DNA from: Diabrotica undecimpunctata
Lineage: Eukaryota > Arthropoda > Insecta > Coleoptera > Chrysomelidae
Direction of reading: 5' to 3'
Assembly: GCF_040954645.1 (NCBI RefSeq)
Contig: NC_092811.1
Span: 119,981,343 to 120,045,342, forward strand
Length of the DNA: 64,000 bases
The notes beneath the pieces are model-generated. The model did no database searches. It saw only the letters and a program-made list of their open reading frames with translations, and had not been told where the DNA came from. Position numbers and translations under genes: made by a program. This document shows, piece after piece, positions 1-10,776 of this stretch; position 1 is the first letter of the stretch, and each line of letters starts with the position of its first letter.

Positions 1-424
1 CCCAAAAAGCAAAGATAGCTACAACACAGTTTTTGTACCTATCTTAACATTTGGATGTGAAAGCTGGACGCTCACCACCAGACTAAAAAATAAACTGCAA
101 AGTATTTCAATGAAGTATCTAAGAAGAGTACTAGGGGTGACCAGAATGGACAGGATACGGAACGATGAAATAAGAGAACGCCTTAAAGTCCAATCAATAG
201 AGAAGAAAATCGAAGAAGCCCAACTGAGATGGTACGGCCACATGGTAAGGATGGATAAAAAAAGCCAAGTGAAACAAGTGTAGGAAGCGAGAAGAACCTT
301 GAAAAGACCGAGTGGCAGACCCATGAAGACCTGGGACGATGAAATTGCCGCCATCCTAGACAGGAGAGGAGCCACCAAGGAGCAAGCGAAGAAATTGGCA
401 AGCAACAAGAAGAATTGGAGGAAG
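1..424 (+). pseudogene. LINE 3' end (RTE-like reverse transcriptase C-terminus)
   Basis: One frame encodes the C-terminal part of a non-LTR reverse transcriptase: a GCESWTLT block near base 50-75, RRVLGVTRMDRIRNDEIRERL-like sequence, a RWYGH block, then GRPMKTWDDEI. These follow the usual order of the region after the RT active site in RTE/BovB-like elements. A single TAG (281-283) breaks the frame; the frame resumes directly. The 5' part lies outside the window. The coding part runs straight into a TA microsatellite, as LINE tails often do. Family assignment is from motif order only. Confidence 0.8.
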
Positions 425-426
425 TT

Positions 427-428
<2 letters not shown>

Positions 429-479
<51 letters not shown>
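429..479. repeat. (TA)n microsatellite
   Basis: About 25 uninterrupted TA units lie immediately after the LINE 3' end and probably represent its simple-repeat tail after expansion. Confidence 0.95.
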
Positions 480-483
<4 letters not shown>

Positions 484-511
484 ACTTACTGAATAGCACT
501 AGCACCACTAA

Positions 512-1440
512 CATTTTTATCATCATCATTGGCTCCACAACCCATGGTGGGTCTTGGCCTGCTCAAGGATAAGTCTCCATTCTCTCCTATTCTTCGCCTT
601 GGCTTTCCAGTTTCGTACTCTCAACATTCTCAAGTCTTCCTCCACTTGATCCTTAAATCGTGCTCTGGGTCTGCCTCTCCTTCTCACTCCATCTATTCTT
701 TGGTTATAAATATGTTTTAGCGACTCCATCTTCATTCTCTCTATGTGACCTAACCACCGCAGCCGGTTTATTTTGATGGACCTAATAATATCAGGTTTGT
801 CATACAGGCGGTAAAGTTCGAAATTATAGCGTCTACGCCATAATCCGCCCTCCTCTACTACTCCATAGATATGTCGGAGGATTTTACGTTCAAAGCATCT
901 TAAACGTTCTTCATCGCTCTTTGTCATCGTCCATGTTTCCGACGCGTAGGTGAGGATGGGCTTGATAAGAGTTCTGTGTATCAGTAGTTTCGTTCTTTTT
1001 GTAACTAGGCTTTGTTGTTAAAAGTTTTTTTTAATCCATAATAGGCTCTATTTGCCAGATATATCCGTCCGTTAATTTCTGCACTTACTGCATTATTCTG
1101 ATTAATTTGTGAGCCTAGGTATATAAACTCTCTTACTCCTTCGAAAGTATATGTTCCGATCGTTAGATCTTCGGGTTGTGCTGCTTGTATATAATTTGAT
1201 ACTTTCATATACTTCGTCTTACTAGTGTTAACCTTTAGTCTCTTTCTTTTTGTTGCTGCCTCAAGCGCCTTGAATGATTCGACCACGTCTGCCTTTCTTC
1301 TTTCAATAATGTCGATGTCATCGGCGTACGCTGGTAATTGTACGCTGCGATTAATAATAGTTCTTGTGGTTGTTATTCCAGATTCTCTTATCGCTTTCTC
1401 TAGTGCAATATTGAATAGAAGGCATGATAGGCTGTAACAC
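512..1440 (-). pseudogene. LINE reverse transcriptase, C-terminal half
   Basis: Read on the minus strand from 1440, the sequence gives LLFNIALEKAIRES, then AYADDIDII with the RT catalytic YADD at 1317-1328, then NTSKTKYM, YLGSQI and NGRIYLANRAYYGLKK. After a frame break near 1005-927 it continues with CFERKILRHIYG, LRWLGHIERM and RRRGRPRARF, ending near 526. A short GAT-rich run (512-530) looks like the 3' tail. The first half (endonuclease, palm start) is missing, as expected for 5' truncation. The RT assignment is firm; the clade (RTE or related) is inferred. Confidence 0.85.
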
Positions 1441-3168
1441 TAACATTATACACTTGGTATACCCCGAAAACACTCGTATTTAGCTGATTACAATCTACTT
1501 CTTTAACTTCAGCGACTCTCATAACTTGGTCCAAAATTTTCCGCTTTTTTTGCAAGAGATTGCTCTACATACTCTTCAGCGATATTCTTAGACTTCTAAC
1601 CTCTGTATTCTATAAATATACGTTTAAATGTATAGATACTTAGTTATTTCATCGATGACATACCATGACGTCACTTTTACTTTTACTTCCTATGGAGTAA
1701 AAGTACTCTGTCTCCCTAGGGAGAAAAAGTACGACTTTGCTTCCTACAATGGAAATGTATACATTGGGTAGAGGTAGGTGAAAAGGCAAAAAATGTTGGA
1801 AAGGTTTCATATATTAGGCTGTATTTCATAAAATAATAACTGTTATCGGCATGACTTACCTTAAAATTTAAAAAAAAAATGTTTTTTTTCTACCTTTTGT
1901 AGTTTTTGTGGTATAACCCTTTTTATAACTGCTTATTTGGGTTACCTATTGGATACGCGGGTACATAAAAAATGACACATTTTTGAATTAACTAATTTTT
2001 AATCAATAATTTGGGACAATTATCAAAGAAAAAAATTTACGAAAAGGCATAAACTGTATAAAAAAAACCTCAATTTAATATGAATGACACACAAAAATAA
2101 CCTTAAAAATTGTAAGAGTCCATGTTATTATGATACACATATAATACCTAGAGTTTGCGCTGCAATTTAAACCATTTTACGTTTGATGAAACAAATCGCA
2201 TGCTAGCGACGTGGTCTTGTTTTTCCTTTGGGACCTGGATAATGGGGATTCAATTTTGTTGTAGGCGGCACAAATCTCTTTGATACTTAGAAACATAGAA
2301 ATAGTGATTACTCTTCCAAAACTGACACTTTACATAGAGTATAATTCACTATTTCCAACAAATTTGCTGGCTTCTTGACCGACTAAACTAAACAACGTCT
2401 GCTTTCAATGAGCCATCTTCCAAACCTAACTTTCGACCTTCGATCGATCTGTGTCTTACCGGCCTCTACCGTCTCCCTACCTCTCCTCCGATCCTTGCAG
2501 TGGCCCAAAAATCGTGTCAAACCGCTTCAAATTATATCGCAAAACGACCTTAAATCAAACAAATTTGAAAATTGTAGAAATACACAAGTATTATATGGAT
2601 TATTTAACTTCGTAGCCGAATTCTTTCTTGGGGAGTGTGGGATGTGTACACAGACACCAAAATTTATACCTAACCAGGAGCGTACCAGAAAATTTTTATT
2701 ACTTGAATATTAGATATTTAAGGAATTTTCTGCATGCTACAACGTCAGGGGAAATACCTTCAAGAAGACAATTTTGATTGTAATTTGTAGCAGAAGTTAG
2801 GTACTTTTGAAAAACGTACTCGTCTGATTGAAAAAGAGTAGTTTTAAACGTTTTAGATCATATACGCGATTTTCGATCGTATAAACATATATATGTGCAG
2901 AAAAGCTGCATTCTTTTCCTTTCAAGTGCATCTTAGTTTTTGTCGATAAGACACTCGGATCAAAATATATCAAATTTTTACCGTCCAGCTGATATAAACT
3001 TTATTGTACATTGATTTCGCGCGCTTAACTGACATTTAAAATCGCCGATCGATTTAAACCTTGTTTCTGTTGGCAAAATTTATCTTGTTCATATGATTTT
3101 TAGAGGTTCAGTGGCATTTTCGTCTCTGGCACATCGTACATATTTGGCAAAATTTTGTGTTCATTGGC
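1441..3168. other. No recognisable gene
   Basis: AT-rich, with short low-complexity stretches. The open frame at 2408-2713 has no recognisable motif and I do not treat it as a gene. Confidence 0.5.
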
Positions 3169-3220
3169 CGGGCTATTTTCTGTTTAACAAACAATTTATT
3201 GTAATCGATTAATAAATATA

Positions 3221-3278
<58 letters not shown>

Positions 3279-3328
3279 GTATTTATTGATCGATTACTAG
3301 CATAGTTTGTTAAACAGAAAATAGCCCG
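3169..3328. repeat. Fold-back palindrome around (TA)n
   Basis: A perfect 24-bp inverted repeat (3169-3192 and 3305-3328, outer end CGGGCTATTTTC) continues inward imperfectly through GTAATCGATTAATAAAT-like sequence and closes on a TA run. The whole unit folds into one long hairpin and resembles a small fold-back MITE. I did not find a convincing target-site duplication. Confidence 0.75.
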
Positions 3329-3539
3329 AAATAGAGTTATCTACTAATTGCTCACATATATCATACATTTATACATGATAGCAAGAATAATGAGATAATA
3401 GGATAGATCACTAATCCAGATTATGGATTCAGCTAATACAGATTATTAAGTAAATAAGTGACGATAAATAATTAAAATTGGAACATTTGTTAATTTAATT
3501 TTAATTATCTCATGAAACTACAATATATACGGTATGTAT

Positions 3540-3552
<13 letters not shown>

Positions 3553-3620
<68 letters not shown>
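3553..3620. repeat. (TA)n microsatellite
   Basis: A TA run of about 34 units preceded by a short CA run; it encodes only a spurious Ile-Tyr repeat. Confidence 0.95.
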
Positions 3621-3621
<1 letters not shown>

Positions 3622-3622
<1 letters not shown>

Positions 3623-3790
3623 AATTAAATGGTCAAATGAGGATAAATTCGGTAAACATCCCTTGCTCGAATCGGTATCAGTAGGGTGTTATGACTTATT
3701 TCAGCATCCCTGCTTCATCAGACACTCGGGCTGATACAAATTCAAACTCGGAAAGTCCAACGAATGTCTCCTAATACTTGACCACTGCAG
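3622..3790 (+). repeat. Partial direct copy of the neighbouring fold-back repeat
   Basis: The stretch from CAATTAAATGGTCAAAT to AAACTCGGAAAGTCC matches 4920-5065 in direct orientation at roughly 80-85 percent by eye, including a shared CTTCATCAGACACTC block. It looks like a truncated copy of the family that forms the palindrome just downstream. Confidence 0.7.
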
Positions 3791-5285
3791 TGGTTAGCGT
3801 ACAGTTGTGCTACCTACTTTGGTGGCCATGAACGAAAACGATTTAATACTATCGTTTTCGCTGCTTTGGGATACAAGAAATGTGTAAAGGAATAAATCTT
3901 TTAGCAGAAGCTGCTATCGCTTTCGATAAAGTCAAATGGCAGCAGATGTGGTTCATACTAGCGGAAATGGGAACACCCCACCACTTAATTCAACTAATCA
4001 GAAGTCTATATGAAAATAATAAGTGCCCAGTAAAAATACACAATACCCATTCCGATCATTTCAGAATAGAGGCAGGTGTCAGGCAGGGATGCATAATCTC
4101 GCCAACTCTGTTTAATATCTACAGCGAACACATTATGCGAAAGGTAATAGACGGATGGAAGGGCGGAATATTAGTAGGAGGTTAAAAAATCAATAACTTG
4201 AGATATGCAGATGACACTTTAATAATCGCGGCAAATCAAAAAGAAATGGAAGACATAATGAGACGTCTGGAGGAAAAAAGCAAAACATATGGATTACAGC
4301 CAAATAGGAGTAAGAAAAAGATCATTATAGTAGACAGAGCTCGGAATAATTTTACATAAGGAATAATAACACATTAAAGAAATTGGGGGCTTTGAAGTAG
4401 TAAATAGTTTCATGTACCTGGGGTCCCTAATAACAAATGCCGGAGGGTGTGACAGAGAGATACGTAGAAGGTTGACTATTGCTAGAACAGCTATGATGAA
4501 ACTGGTAGCAACTTGGAAAAATTCTAGCATAACAATACAAACAAAACTAAGGCTGGTAAGGGCGCTCATTTTTCCCATAGCGACATCCGAAACGTGGACC
4601 TTAAAGAAAGCGGATAAAAATAAACTGGACGCTTTTGAAATGTGGGGATACCGCCGCATGTTGAGAATATCTTGGATTGATCATCGCACTAACGTATCGA
4701 TATTAGAAGAACTTAAAGTAAAGAATAGATTGGAGATATTTGCAGTATTTTGGACACATTGCTAGAAGAACAGGTACGATGGAAAAACTGATTGAAGGCG
4801 AACAACTAGGCAAGGACAGAGAAGGATGAAGAGAAATCATGCAAAAACTGTAAAAGCCTGATGGTGTCACCACATCCCAAAAAGGATTAGGACTGAGGAG
4901 GAGGAGGCTATCGCTTTGTTGAATTAAATGGCCAAATATAGGGCATAGGAGGACAAATTCATTAAACTTCCCGTGCTTGAATCGATATCAGTAGAGTAGT
5001 ATAACTCATTTCATCACTGTTTCATCAGACACTCAGGCTGATACAAATTCAAACTCGAAAAGTCCTATCGATTGTCTCCTAAAACTTGATTGATTGATAC
5101 CGATTTGAGCACGGGAAGTTAAACAAATTTGTCTTCCTAGGCCATATATTTAGTCATTTAATTCAAGAAAGTGATAGCAGCTTCTGCTAAAAGACTTAAT
5201 CTTTTTCATATTTCGTGGAGCCGATGAAAACGATGATTAAATCGTTTTCGTTCATGACCACCAAAATAGGTAGCACCTCTGTACT
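3791..5285. repeat. Long palindromic repeat, split by a LINE
   Basis: If the LINE at 3924-4906 is ignored, the left arm (3791-3923 joined to 4918-4990) is the inverted complement of the right arm (about 5093-5285). Paired landmarks are GTGCTACCTA near 3807 with TAGGTAGCAC near 5266, ACGAAAACGATTTAAT near 3832 with ATTAAATCGTTTTCGT near 5239, and the GCAGAAGCTGCTATC block with GATAGCAGCTTCTGC. The loop is about 100 bp. It behaves as a fold-back element with arms of roughly 200 bp. Confidence 0.75.
3924..4906 (+). pseudogene. 5'-truncated RTE-like LINE insertion with 11-bp TSD
   Basis: Encodes a reverse transcriptase from FDKVKWQQMW onward, through EAGVRQGCIISPTLFNIYSE, a catalytic YADD near 4205, YLGSLI, SETWTLKK, the MWGYRRMLRISW block and a degenerate tail. 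Breaks are a TAA after GGILVGG (about 4183), frame shifts around 4320-4400, and further shifts after 4760. The 11-mer gctatcgcttt occurs at 3913-3923 and again at 4907-4917, just outside the LINE, which marks a real insertion into the palindromic repeat. At the 5' junction the repeat and the LINE share gctttc, so codons reading AFDKV run across it. Confidence 0.85.
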
Positions 5286-6113
5286 CTAGTGTGATCTGAA
5301 TAGGAGTTTACGTGACGTTTGAGTTTGCTTTTAAAAATCCCGAAATAATCGTTAGAGGAAAACGTAGCAAATTCTCACACAAAACGTGAGGGTTGTGGTT
5401 TTATGTTGATATATGTTTGCATGTTTCTTTTAAAATAAGTTATTAAACATTACAAGAATATTGTTTCAGGAAATAAACGCTATTAATAGGCCATAAGACA
5501 TTATTACCTTTGTTTTAATATGTAGGGCGGTCAATAACAGATCCAATTTTTATTCAGTCGATACAGTTACTGGTAAAAATATAGTAACAAATGTTTATAT
5601 GGTATTCATTAATATTGCAAAAAGAATATAATAGACTATATCGAGAAGTTTTGTAGTGCCGTACTGCATAAGAAAGAACCATAGTCAATCTGTGAAAAAA
5701 TCATCGATTTCACGTACAAATCATATACAGATATTTGAAGGTTCTAAAACGTATATGACAGATAGCTAATAACAAATCCTTACAGTGTATAGCTGATTTT
5801 GCTTTGTTTTTTAAGCAATCCTAAAAAGTGAAAAAATTAATTTTTTGCCTATAAAACGTTTCCTATACATTTTGTAGCAAAAAGGCTCAAAATAGAAGTT
5901 GTGTTAATGTATCCTAATGGCGTTTATTGCCTAAACCAATGTTCTTGTAATGTTTAATAACTTACTTAAAAAAAACATGCACACTTATGTTAACATAGAA
6001 CCACAACCCTCACATTTTGTTCGAGAATTTGCTATTTTTCCCTCAAACGATAATTTCGGGATTTTTAAACGCAAACTCAAACGTCACATAAACTCCTATT
6101 CAGATCACGCTAG
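5286..6113. mobile_element. Non-autonomous TIR element with ~190-bp inverted repeats
   Basis: The left end (GTGATCTGAATAGGAGTTTA from about 5290) is the inverted complement of the right end (TAAACTCCTATTCAGATCAC ending near 6108). Similarity continues inward for about 190 bp on both sides, including ACCACAACCCTCAC and CAAACTCAAACGTCAC blocks. CTAG is present at both outer ends (5286-5289 and 6110-6113) and may be the TSD or part of the TIR. There is no coding capacity inside. Superfamily is undetermined. Confidence 0.75.
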
Positions 6114-7384
6114 GGCGTTATGAACGGTGTTATGTTGCCAATGCCCTTTCAGTGCGACCCTATTTTCACGAAACCGGCATACTTCCGCAATTAATCAAAT
6201 GCCTTTTTTGATAAGAAATCTGAAGTGTATTTCATACAATCTGATAAAAACTTTTTAAATAAGTATACTTATTTAACCAACCAAATTGCAGACTAACTAA
6301 GGTATAATGAAAGTCGAGATCGTGATCAATTCAACAACTAAGTAAAGAGTGTTTTACAATTTACGCCAGAAGTAATTTTGTGAAGAAAAAAAGAAAATAC
6401 TTTTTCACACTGTTTTAGTTATATTATGTAAATTTTAAATCGATTCACAAAGTAAAGTGTACTAATATATTGTTTATGAACTTACAGGCCGATAAATGAG
6501 CGGAAGCAGCTGTCCCATAAATAATTCCAGATCATAACTTCTAAGTGAGAAAACAATGTTTTATTACAAAATACTGTAACACTGCGTGCTACAATGATAT
6601 ATGCAAGGCCAGAATCGCTCACTGTCGAAGAGAATTGGGCGGGTTTTTTTAAACATATAGAAACTATATCGTATCTTAAATCCAAGCACAATTAGATAAT
6701 ATGAAATTATAATTTATTATTGGACGCCACCCCTGGTTTATCCTCGAAGGGGACGAGCAAAGAAAAATTAAGATTTATCAAACGTTTACAAGAAAACTAT
6801 ACTTTATTATTTCTTAGTAATAAACAAAAAGAAAACATTAAAAGTTATGTCATCCCAAGGGGATACCAAAATACCATTTTATGTTTACATTATCATAAAC
6901 AAAAAAGCTTTGTATCGTATTAAATTAAGATTTAGTTATAAAGTAAATGAATATATATATATTAACCCCAAATTTCGAAATTTGTTTACATTGAAAATAA
7001 TATAGTTATTTATCAACTAGGAATAATAGAGAAATTAAACCTTTAAATAAAATTAAAACACTTCACTATATTTTCATTCTTTGAGTTCATAATTATTTCC
7101 CGTTGTCTTGAAAGTAGGTATAATAAAAATTGGTACAACCTTAATCTGCTCTGTTTCTTTTCTTATTTAATCAGTCAACCAAATAAACCATTGATTCGGC
7201 TACATCCTATATCAATCCACCATCATCCTAGATAAGAGGGGTTAGGTATTCCATAAAAAGATTTTACGTGCCTTAGGTTGCTAAATAATCTACAATCTTC
7301 TTTTGAGCGATCTATTAGTTGTTCTTTCTTCCTTTAGACCATTGTGATCTTATTTACTATTTTTATTGGGAATTAAAATTAATC
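6114..7384. other. No recognisable gene
   Basis: AT-rich, with no convincing coding or repeat structure visible to me. Confidence 0.5.
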
Positions 7385-7600
7385 AACTGAAAGTCGGAGT
7401 CAGCCTATCATCCTGTATTTCTTCTGTTTCATAGAACATATTACAATGTTTAGTAAGCACACGTCTATTGTTTTCGTTTAACAACTGTGGTAGTTCAACA
7501 GGTATCTTGTCCGGACCAGGAGCCCCCCGTTTTTCATATTCTTGAGCTCATATGGTACCTCTTCATTTATTGTCAGTAGTCAGCGGTATCTCTCTCTTGT
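7385..7600 (-). pseudogene. LINE fragment, start of the reverse transcriptase domain
   Basis: The minus strand reads EEVPYELKNMKN, then GAPGPDKIPVELPQLLNENNRR and YETEEIQDD. This is the N-terminal RT motif (APGPD.IP.E) of many RTE/BovB-like LINEs. Only about 60 residues remain. It lies next to a LINE 3' end of the same orientation but in the wrong order to be the same copy. Confidence 0.7.
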
Positions 7601-7607
7601 CGTTTCC

Positions 7608-8092
7608 TCATTGCTGAGGATCGTGATTTCCTACAATGCGGGCTGTCAATTCTCTCCATCTCTTGCGATTTTGGGCTGCTCTCATGGACTCGGAAAACGT
7701 CTCTCCAGTGGCTTTCTGTACTTGATCTGACCATCGGATAGGTGAGCGTCCTCTGCCTCTACGTCCTTCTACGTTTCCGCACACAATTAGTCTTTCTAAG
7801 TTGTCATTGTCTCTTCTCGCAATGTGGCCAAAAAACTTTAAAACATTTGCAAAACACTGAGAGGAGAGTCTGGTCTGAATGTTTAGCTCTTCGAGAATCG
7901 ACTGATTGGATCTGTGCTCTGTCCACGAGATGCGTAGCATTCGTCTCCAGCACCACATTTCGAATGCGTCAATCCTTTTCCTATCCTCTGATTTTATTGT
8001 CCATGTTTCGGCGGTCCATCCAGTCAGCGGTATAGTTCTGCTGATATTGTTGGACCGAGCCTTTCGTCTTGAAAGAGGCCTTCTGTATATTC
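7608..8092 (-). pseudogene. LINE 3' end (BovB/RTE-like)
   Basis: From 8090 the minus strand encodes ISRTIPLTGWTAETWTIKSEDRKRIDAFEMWCWRRML in segments, then RISWTEHRSNQSILEEL, FFGHIARR and GRRGRGRSPIRWSDQV, and ends with NHDPQQ before a stop at 7608. This is the classic post-RT tail of RTE-type LINEs (ETWTIK, FEMWCWRRMLRISW, GHI.RR, GRGR..IRW). The start is truncated. Upstream RT domains are absent. Confidence 0.85.
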
Positions 8093-8600
8093 AATATTAA
8101 TATCAAACTCCAATTTTATATGTAAGACACTTTTAAGCGTAAATGATGTATTCTAGATATGTTATGGACTTACGAGTACTAACAGTGATATTTTCTTTCT
8201 ATTTACTTCCTATAAACAGATTCTACTGCATTCTGCAGAAGAATTTGCGACGCATTTGGTTGTATTTGATATAATAAAAACAGTTTTTTGGTTTTCCCCT
8301 TTTTTACCATTTCCATTTCCAAATACTTCCATCTTTTACTGGCCACTTCAATAAAATTTAGACTAAAAATAGGAGATAACTGTACTAAAAACTCCATACG
8401 CGTTTCGTCAGCGTATCTGATGCTGTTGATATTTACGTCATTCACATTGACTTCATCATTTTAACCTACAGTGTGTCTTTAAATAGAAACTCGAAATAAA
8501 GATCAAATACATACATATCATGTATGTTATATGTTTATTCAGTTTACTTGCTTTAATGCAGACTTGCAGAACTAGTCCTCTTGTTCTAAATGTTTATTTT

Positions 8601-9069
8601 AGGCGAGCGGTTTACCCCTATAAGCAGAGCATCAACCGACTAAAATTCTTTTTGCATTTCTAATGCACCAAACCTTTTTTATTCGATTCTATATATTTTT
8701 CCAAGATGAAATGTATTTTTTTTTTAATTTTTACAAGTGGGCCGGCAATTGTTATTAACAAATAACTAATACAAAAAAGCAATTTCACCGAATTGCTTCG
8801 GAATCAATTTTTTTAGGTGTATCTTATCAAAATAAACACTTTTTCTCTCTTGATAATTTTTCGAAAAATGCTTCCTTTTCGAGTTATTTGCATTTTTTGT
8901 TGAAAAAATGCCTTAATTAGTGATTTTTGGGATTTTTTTTCTAAAAAACTCTTGAATGAATTGCAATTTTACAAATAGCTTTATAATCTTTAAACCGTCG
9001 AGTACAAGTTAAAATATTTTAACAATGATAAATGGTTTCTATCTCGCTAAAAACGTGGACCCAAATTTC
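8601..9069 (+). repeat. Left terminal inverted repeat
   Basis: About 469 bp, the inverted complement of 10297-10776 with small indels. It is internally rich in A/T runs and contains a further hairpin, AAGCAATTTCACC paired with GAATTGCTTCGG. Confidence 0.85.
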
Positions 9070-9073
9070 TGGT

Positions 9074-9667
9074 GCTTTCTAACCTCGAAGTAAAGCATAT
9101 GTGATAGAAAATAATCAGTATTATGATTCAAATTTAGAATGTAATCACTTAGAAGCAGATACTAGGGTTATTTTTCACGCTTTTAAATTACAACAGCAGC
9201 ATTTGGATAAAAAAATTCAAATTATTGTTAAATCTCCACACACAGATATATTTATTTTACTTTTATCTCATTATCATGATTTCACAAGTGAACCACTTTT
9301 ATGGTTTCACACAGGAAATATTTTAAAAAATGTGGATCGTTCTCGATATATACCTGTACATCAAATTGCAAAAGAAATTGGAAAAATAATGTGCAACAGT
9401 ATCCTAATAATGCATTCTATAACAGGTTGTGATACCACAAGTTCATTTTATGATATGGGAAAAAAGAAGGCTTATAAAGCTTTGCAGAAATTAACTGATA
9501 GTCAATTGGAAAAATTAAGAAATTTGCCTACTTTACCTTTAGATGAAGGACTTACAGTTTTGACTCTATTTTTATCTAAACTGTATGACCCTCAAAATAA
9601 GTTTAAAAAATATCATGAATCCATAAATGAATTAAGATATAATATTGCATTAAAAAAATGCATCTAA
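9074..9667 (+). pseudogene. TE-encoded protein with FEN/PIN-like acidic motifs
   Basis: The longest open stretch starts at a non-ATG codon (9101 is GTG), so its true start is lost. Visible blocks, numbered from 9101, are NHLEADTR (E18, D20), SPHTDIFILLL (D49), YIPVHQIAKEIG, then ITGCDTTSSF (D111) followed by MGKKKAYKAL. I have seen the EADTR ... TD ... TGCDTTS order in large unnamed proteins of animal genomes. By spacing and context it resembles the EAEA ... TEDMD ... GCDY...GIG(P)KRA signature of FEN1/XPG nucleases; that equivalence is my inference. The 5' end abuts the TIR, consistent with an internal deletion. A frameshift near 9660 separates it from the cysteine-rich tail. Confidence 0.6.
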
Positions 9668-10024
9668 TGAAAAATTACCAAATGATGGATTCAAGCAAAA
9701 AACAATATTATTTCATCTCTTGATCCATTAATCCATGGTTGGACAATGGAAAATAATTGTTTCGATTTTAATTATTTTGAAGGCGAAACTAGTTTAGATA
9801 TGTTACAAAAGTATTTCTGCTCATGTACCGGAAATTGTTCTACGAAAAATTGTAATTGTATTTCCTATAATTTAGAATGCTGCGCAGTATGTGCATGTAC
9901 ACCAGAGAATTGTAAAAATGTTAAAGACAACTCTATTGAAGACAATGAAATCAGCTTATTAGATGAAAATCCTGTTGCTGTTGACGAAAATTTTCAAATT
10001 ATTGACAATGAAAACGATGTATAA
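9668..10024 (+). pseudogene. Cysteine-rich C-terminal tail of the same TE protein
   Basis: Reading resumes in another frame as NASNEKLPNDGFKQKT, shifts again to DPLIHGWTMENN, and continues to 10024. The core at 9818-9930 has closely spaced cysteines (C-x-C-x3-C-x4-C-x-C, then CC-x2-C-x-C-x4-C), similar to a CXC-type zinc-binding module. It ends in a highly acidic tail. The two small shifts mean this copy is not functional. The join to the upstream motifs is inferred from position and orientation. Confidence 0.6.
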
Positions 10025-10296
10025 TTAATATTATATTTTAATTTTATTATATTTTTCAATGAAAATTAATTATATATTGCTTAATGTATTTCACTGTAAT
10101 AAAACATTCAATAATATAGTCACCACGTATATTAAAAGAAAAATTCCATTATAGCATTGTAAAAAATTAATTTTAATTGTTTTAATTATATGTCTATATA
10201 AAAATAATTAAAAATATCTTTTTTTTTTAATAAATTGTACGTAATATTTGTATTGAATTAATTTTCTAAATTCGCCGCTCGAAAGGCATATTCGAA

Positions 10297-10776
10297 ATAT
10301 TTGGGTCCACGTTTTTAGCAAGATGGAAAAAAATTATCCTTGTCAAAATATTCTTACTTGTACTCGACGGTTTAAAGATTATAAAGCTATTTGTAGAATT
10401 GCAATACATTTAGTAGTTTTTTAGAAAAAAAAATCCCAAAAATCACTAATTAAGGCATTTTTTCAACAAAAAAATGCAAATAACTCGAAAAGGAAGCATT
10501 TTTCGAAAAGTTATCAAGAGAGAAAAAGTGTTTATTTTGATGAGATACACCTAAAAAAATTAATTCCGAAGCAATTCGGTGAAATTGCTTTTTTGTATAA
10601 GTTATTTGTTAATAACAATTGCCGGCCCACTTGTAAAAATTAAAAAAAAAATACATTTCATCTTGGAAAAATATATAGAATCGAATAAAAAAGGTTTGGT
10701 GCATTAGAAATGCAAAAAGAATTTTAGTCGGTATATTCTGTTTCTAAGCGTCTTTTGGGGGGTAAACCGCTCGCCT
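10297..10776 (-). repeat. Right terminal inverted repeat
   Basis: About 480 bp, the inverted complement of 8601-9069, ending in GGGGTAAACCGCTCGCCT. Confidence 0.85.

Larger units (their letters stand above)
8601..10776 (+). mobile_element. 2.2-kb long-TIR transposon encoding a FEN/PIN-like protein
   Basis: Both ends carry the same terminal sequence, starting AGGCGAGCGGTTTACCCC, in inverted orientation. The inverted repeats run about 470-480 bp inward to AACGTGGACCCAAATTT. A TA lies at each junction (TTTA-GGCG and CGCC-TATT), so a TA duplication is possible but too short to prove. The central kilobase carries the remnants of one gene in two frames. I do not recognise the superfamily. Long TIRs with a single gene are compatible with a cut-and-paste DNA transposon; the upstream half of the gene seems to be deleted. 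Confidence 0.75.

Noticed and set aside
299..484. Open frame ending in an Ile-Tyr repeat
   Set aside because: The repeat part is translated TA microsatellite; only the LINE-derived part is real.
3534..3734. Open frame across a TA microsatellite
   Set aside because: Low-complexity translation with no motif.
7542..8100. Plus-strand frames over the LINE tail
   Set aside because: Antisense shadows of the minus-strand LINE C-terminus.
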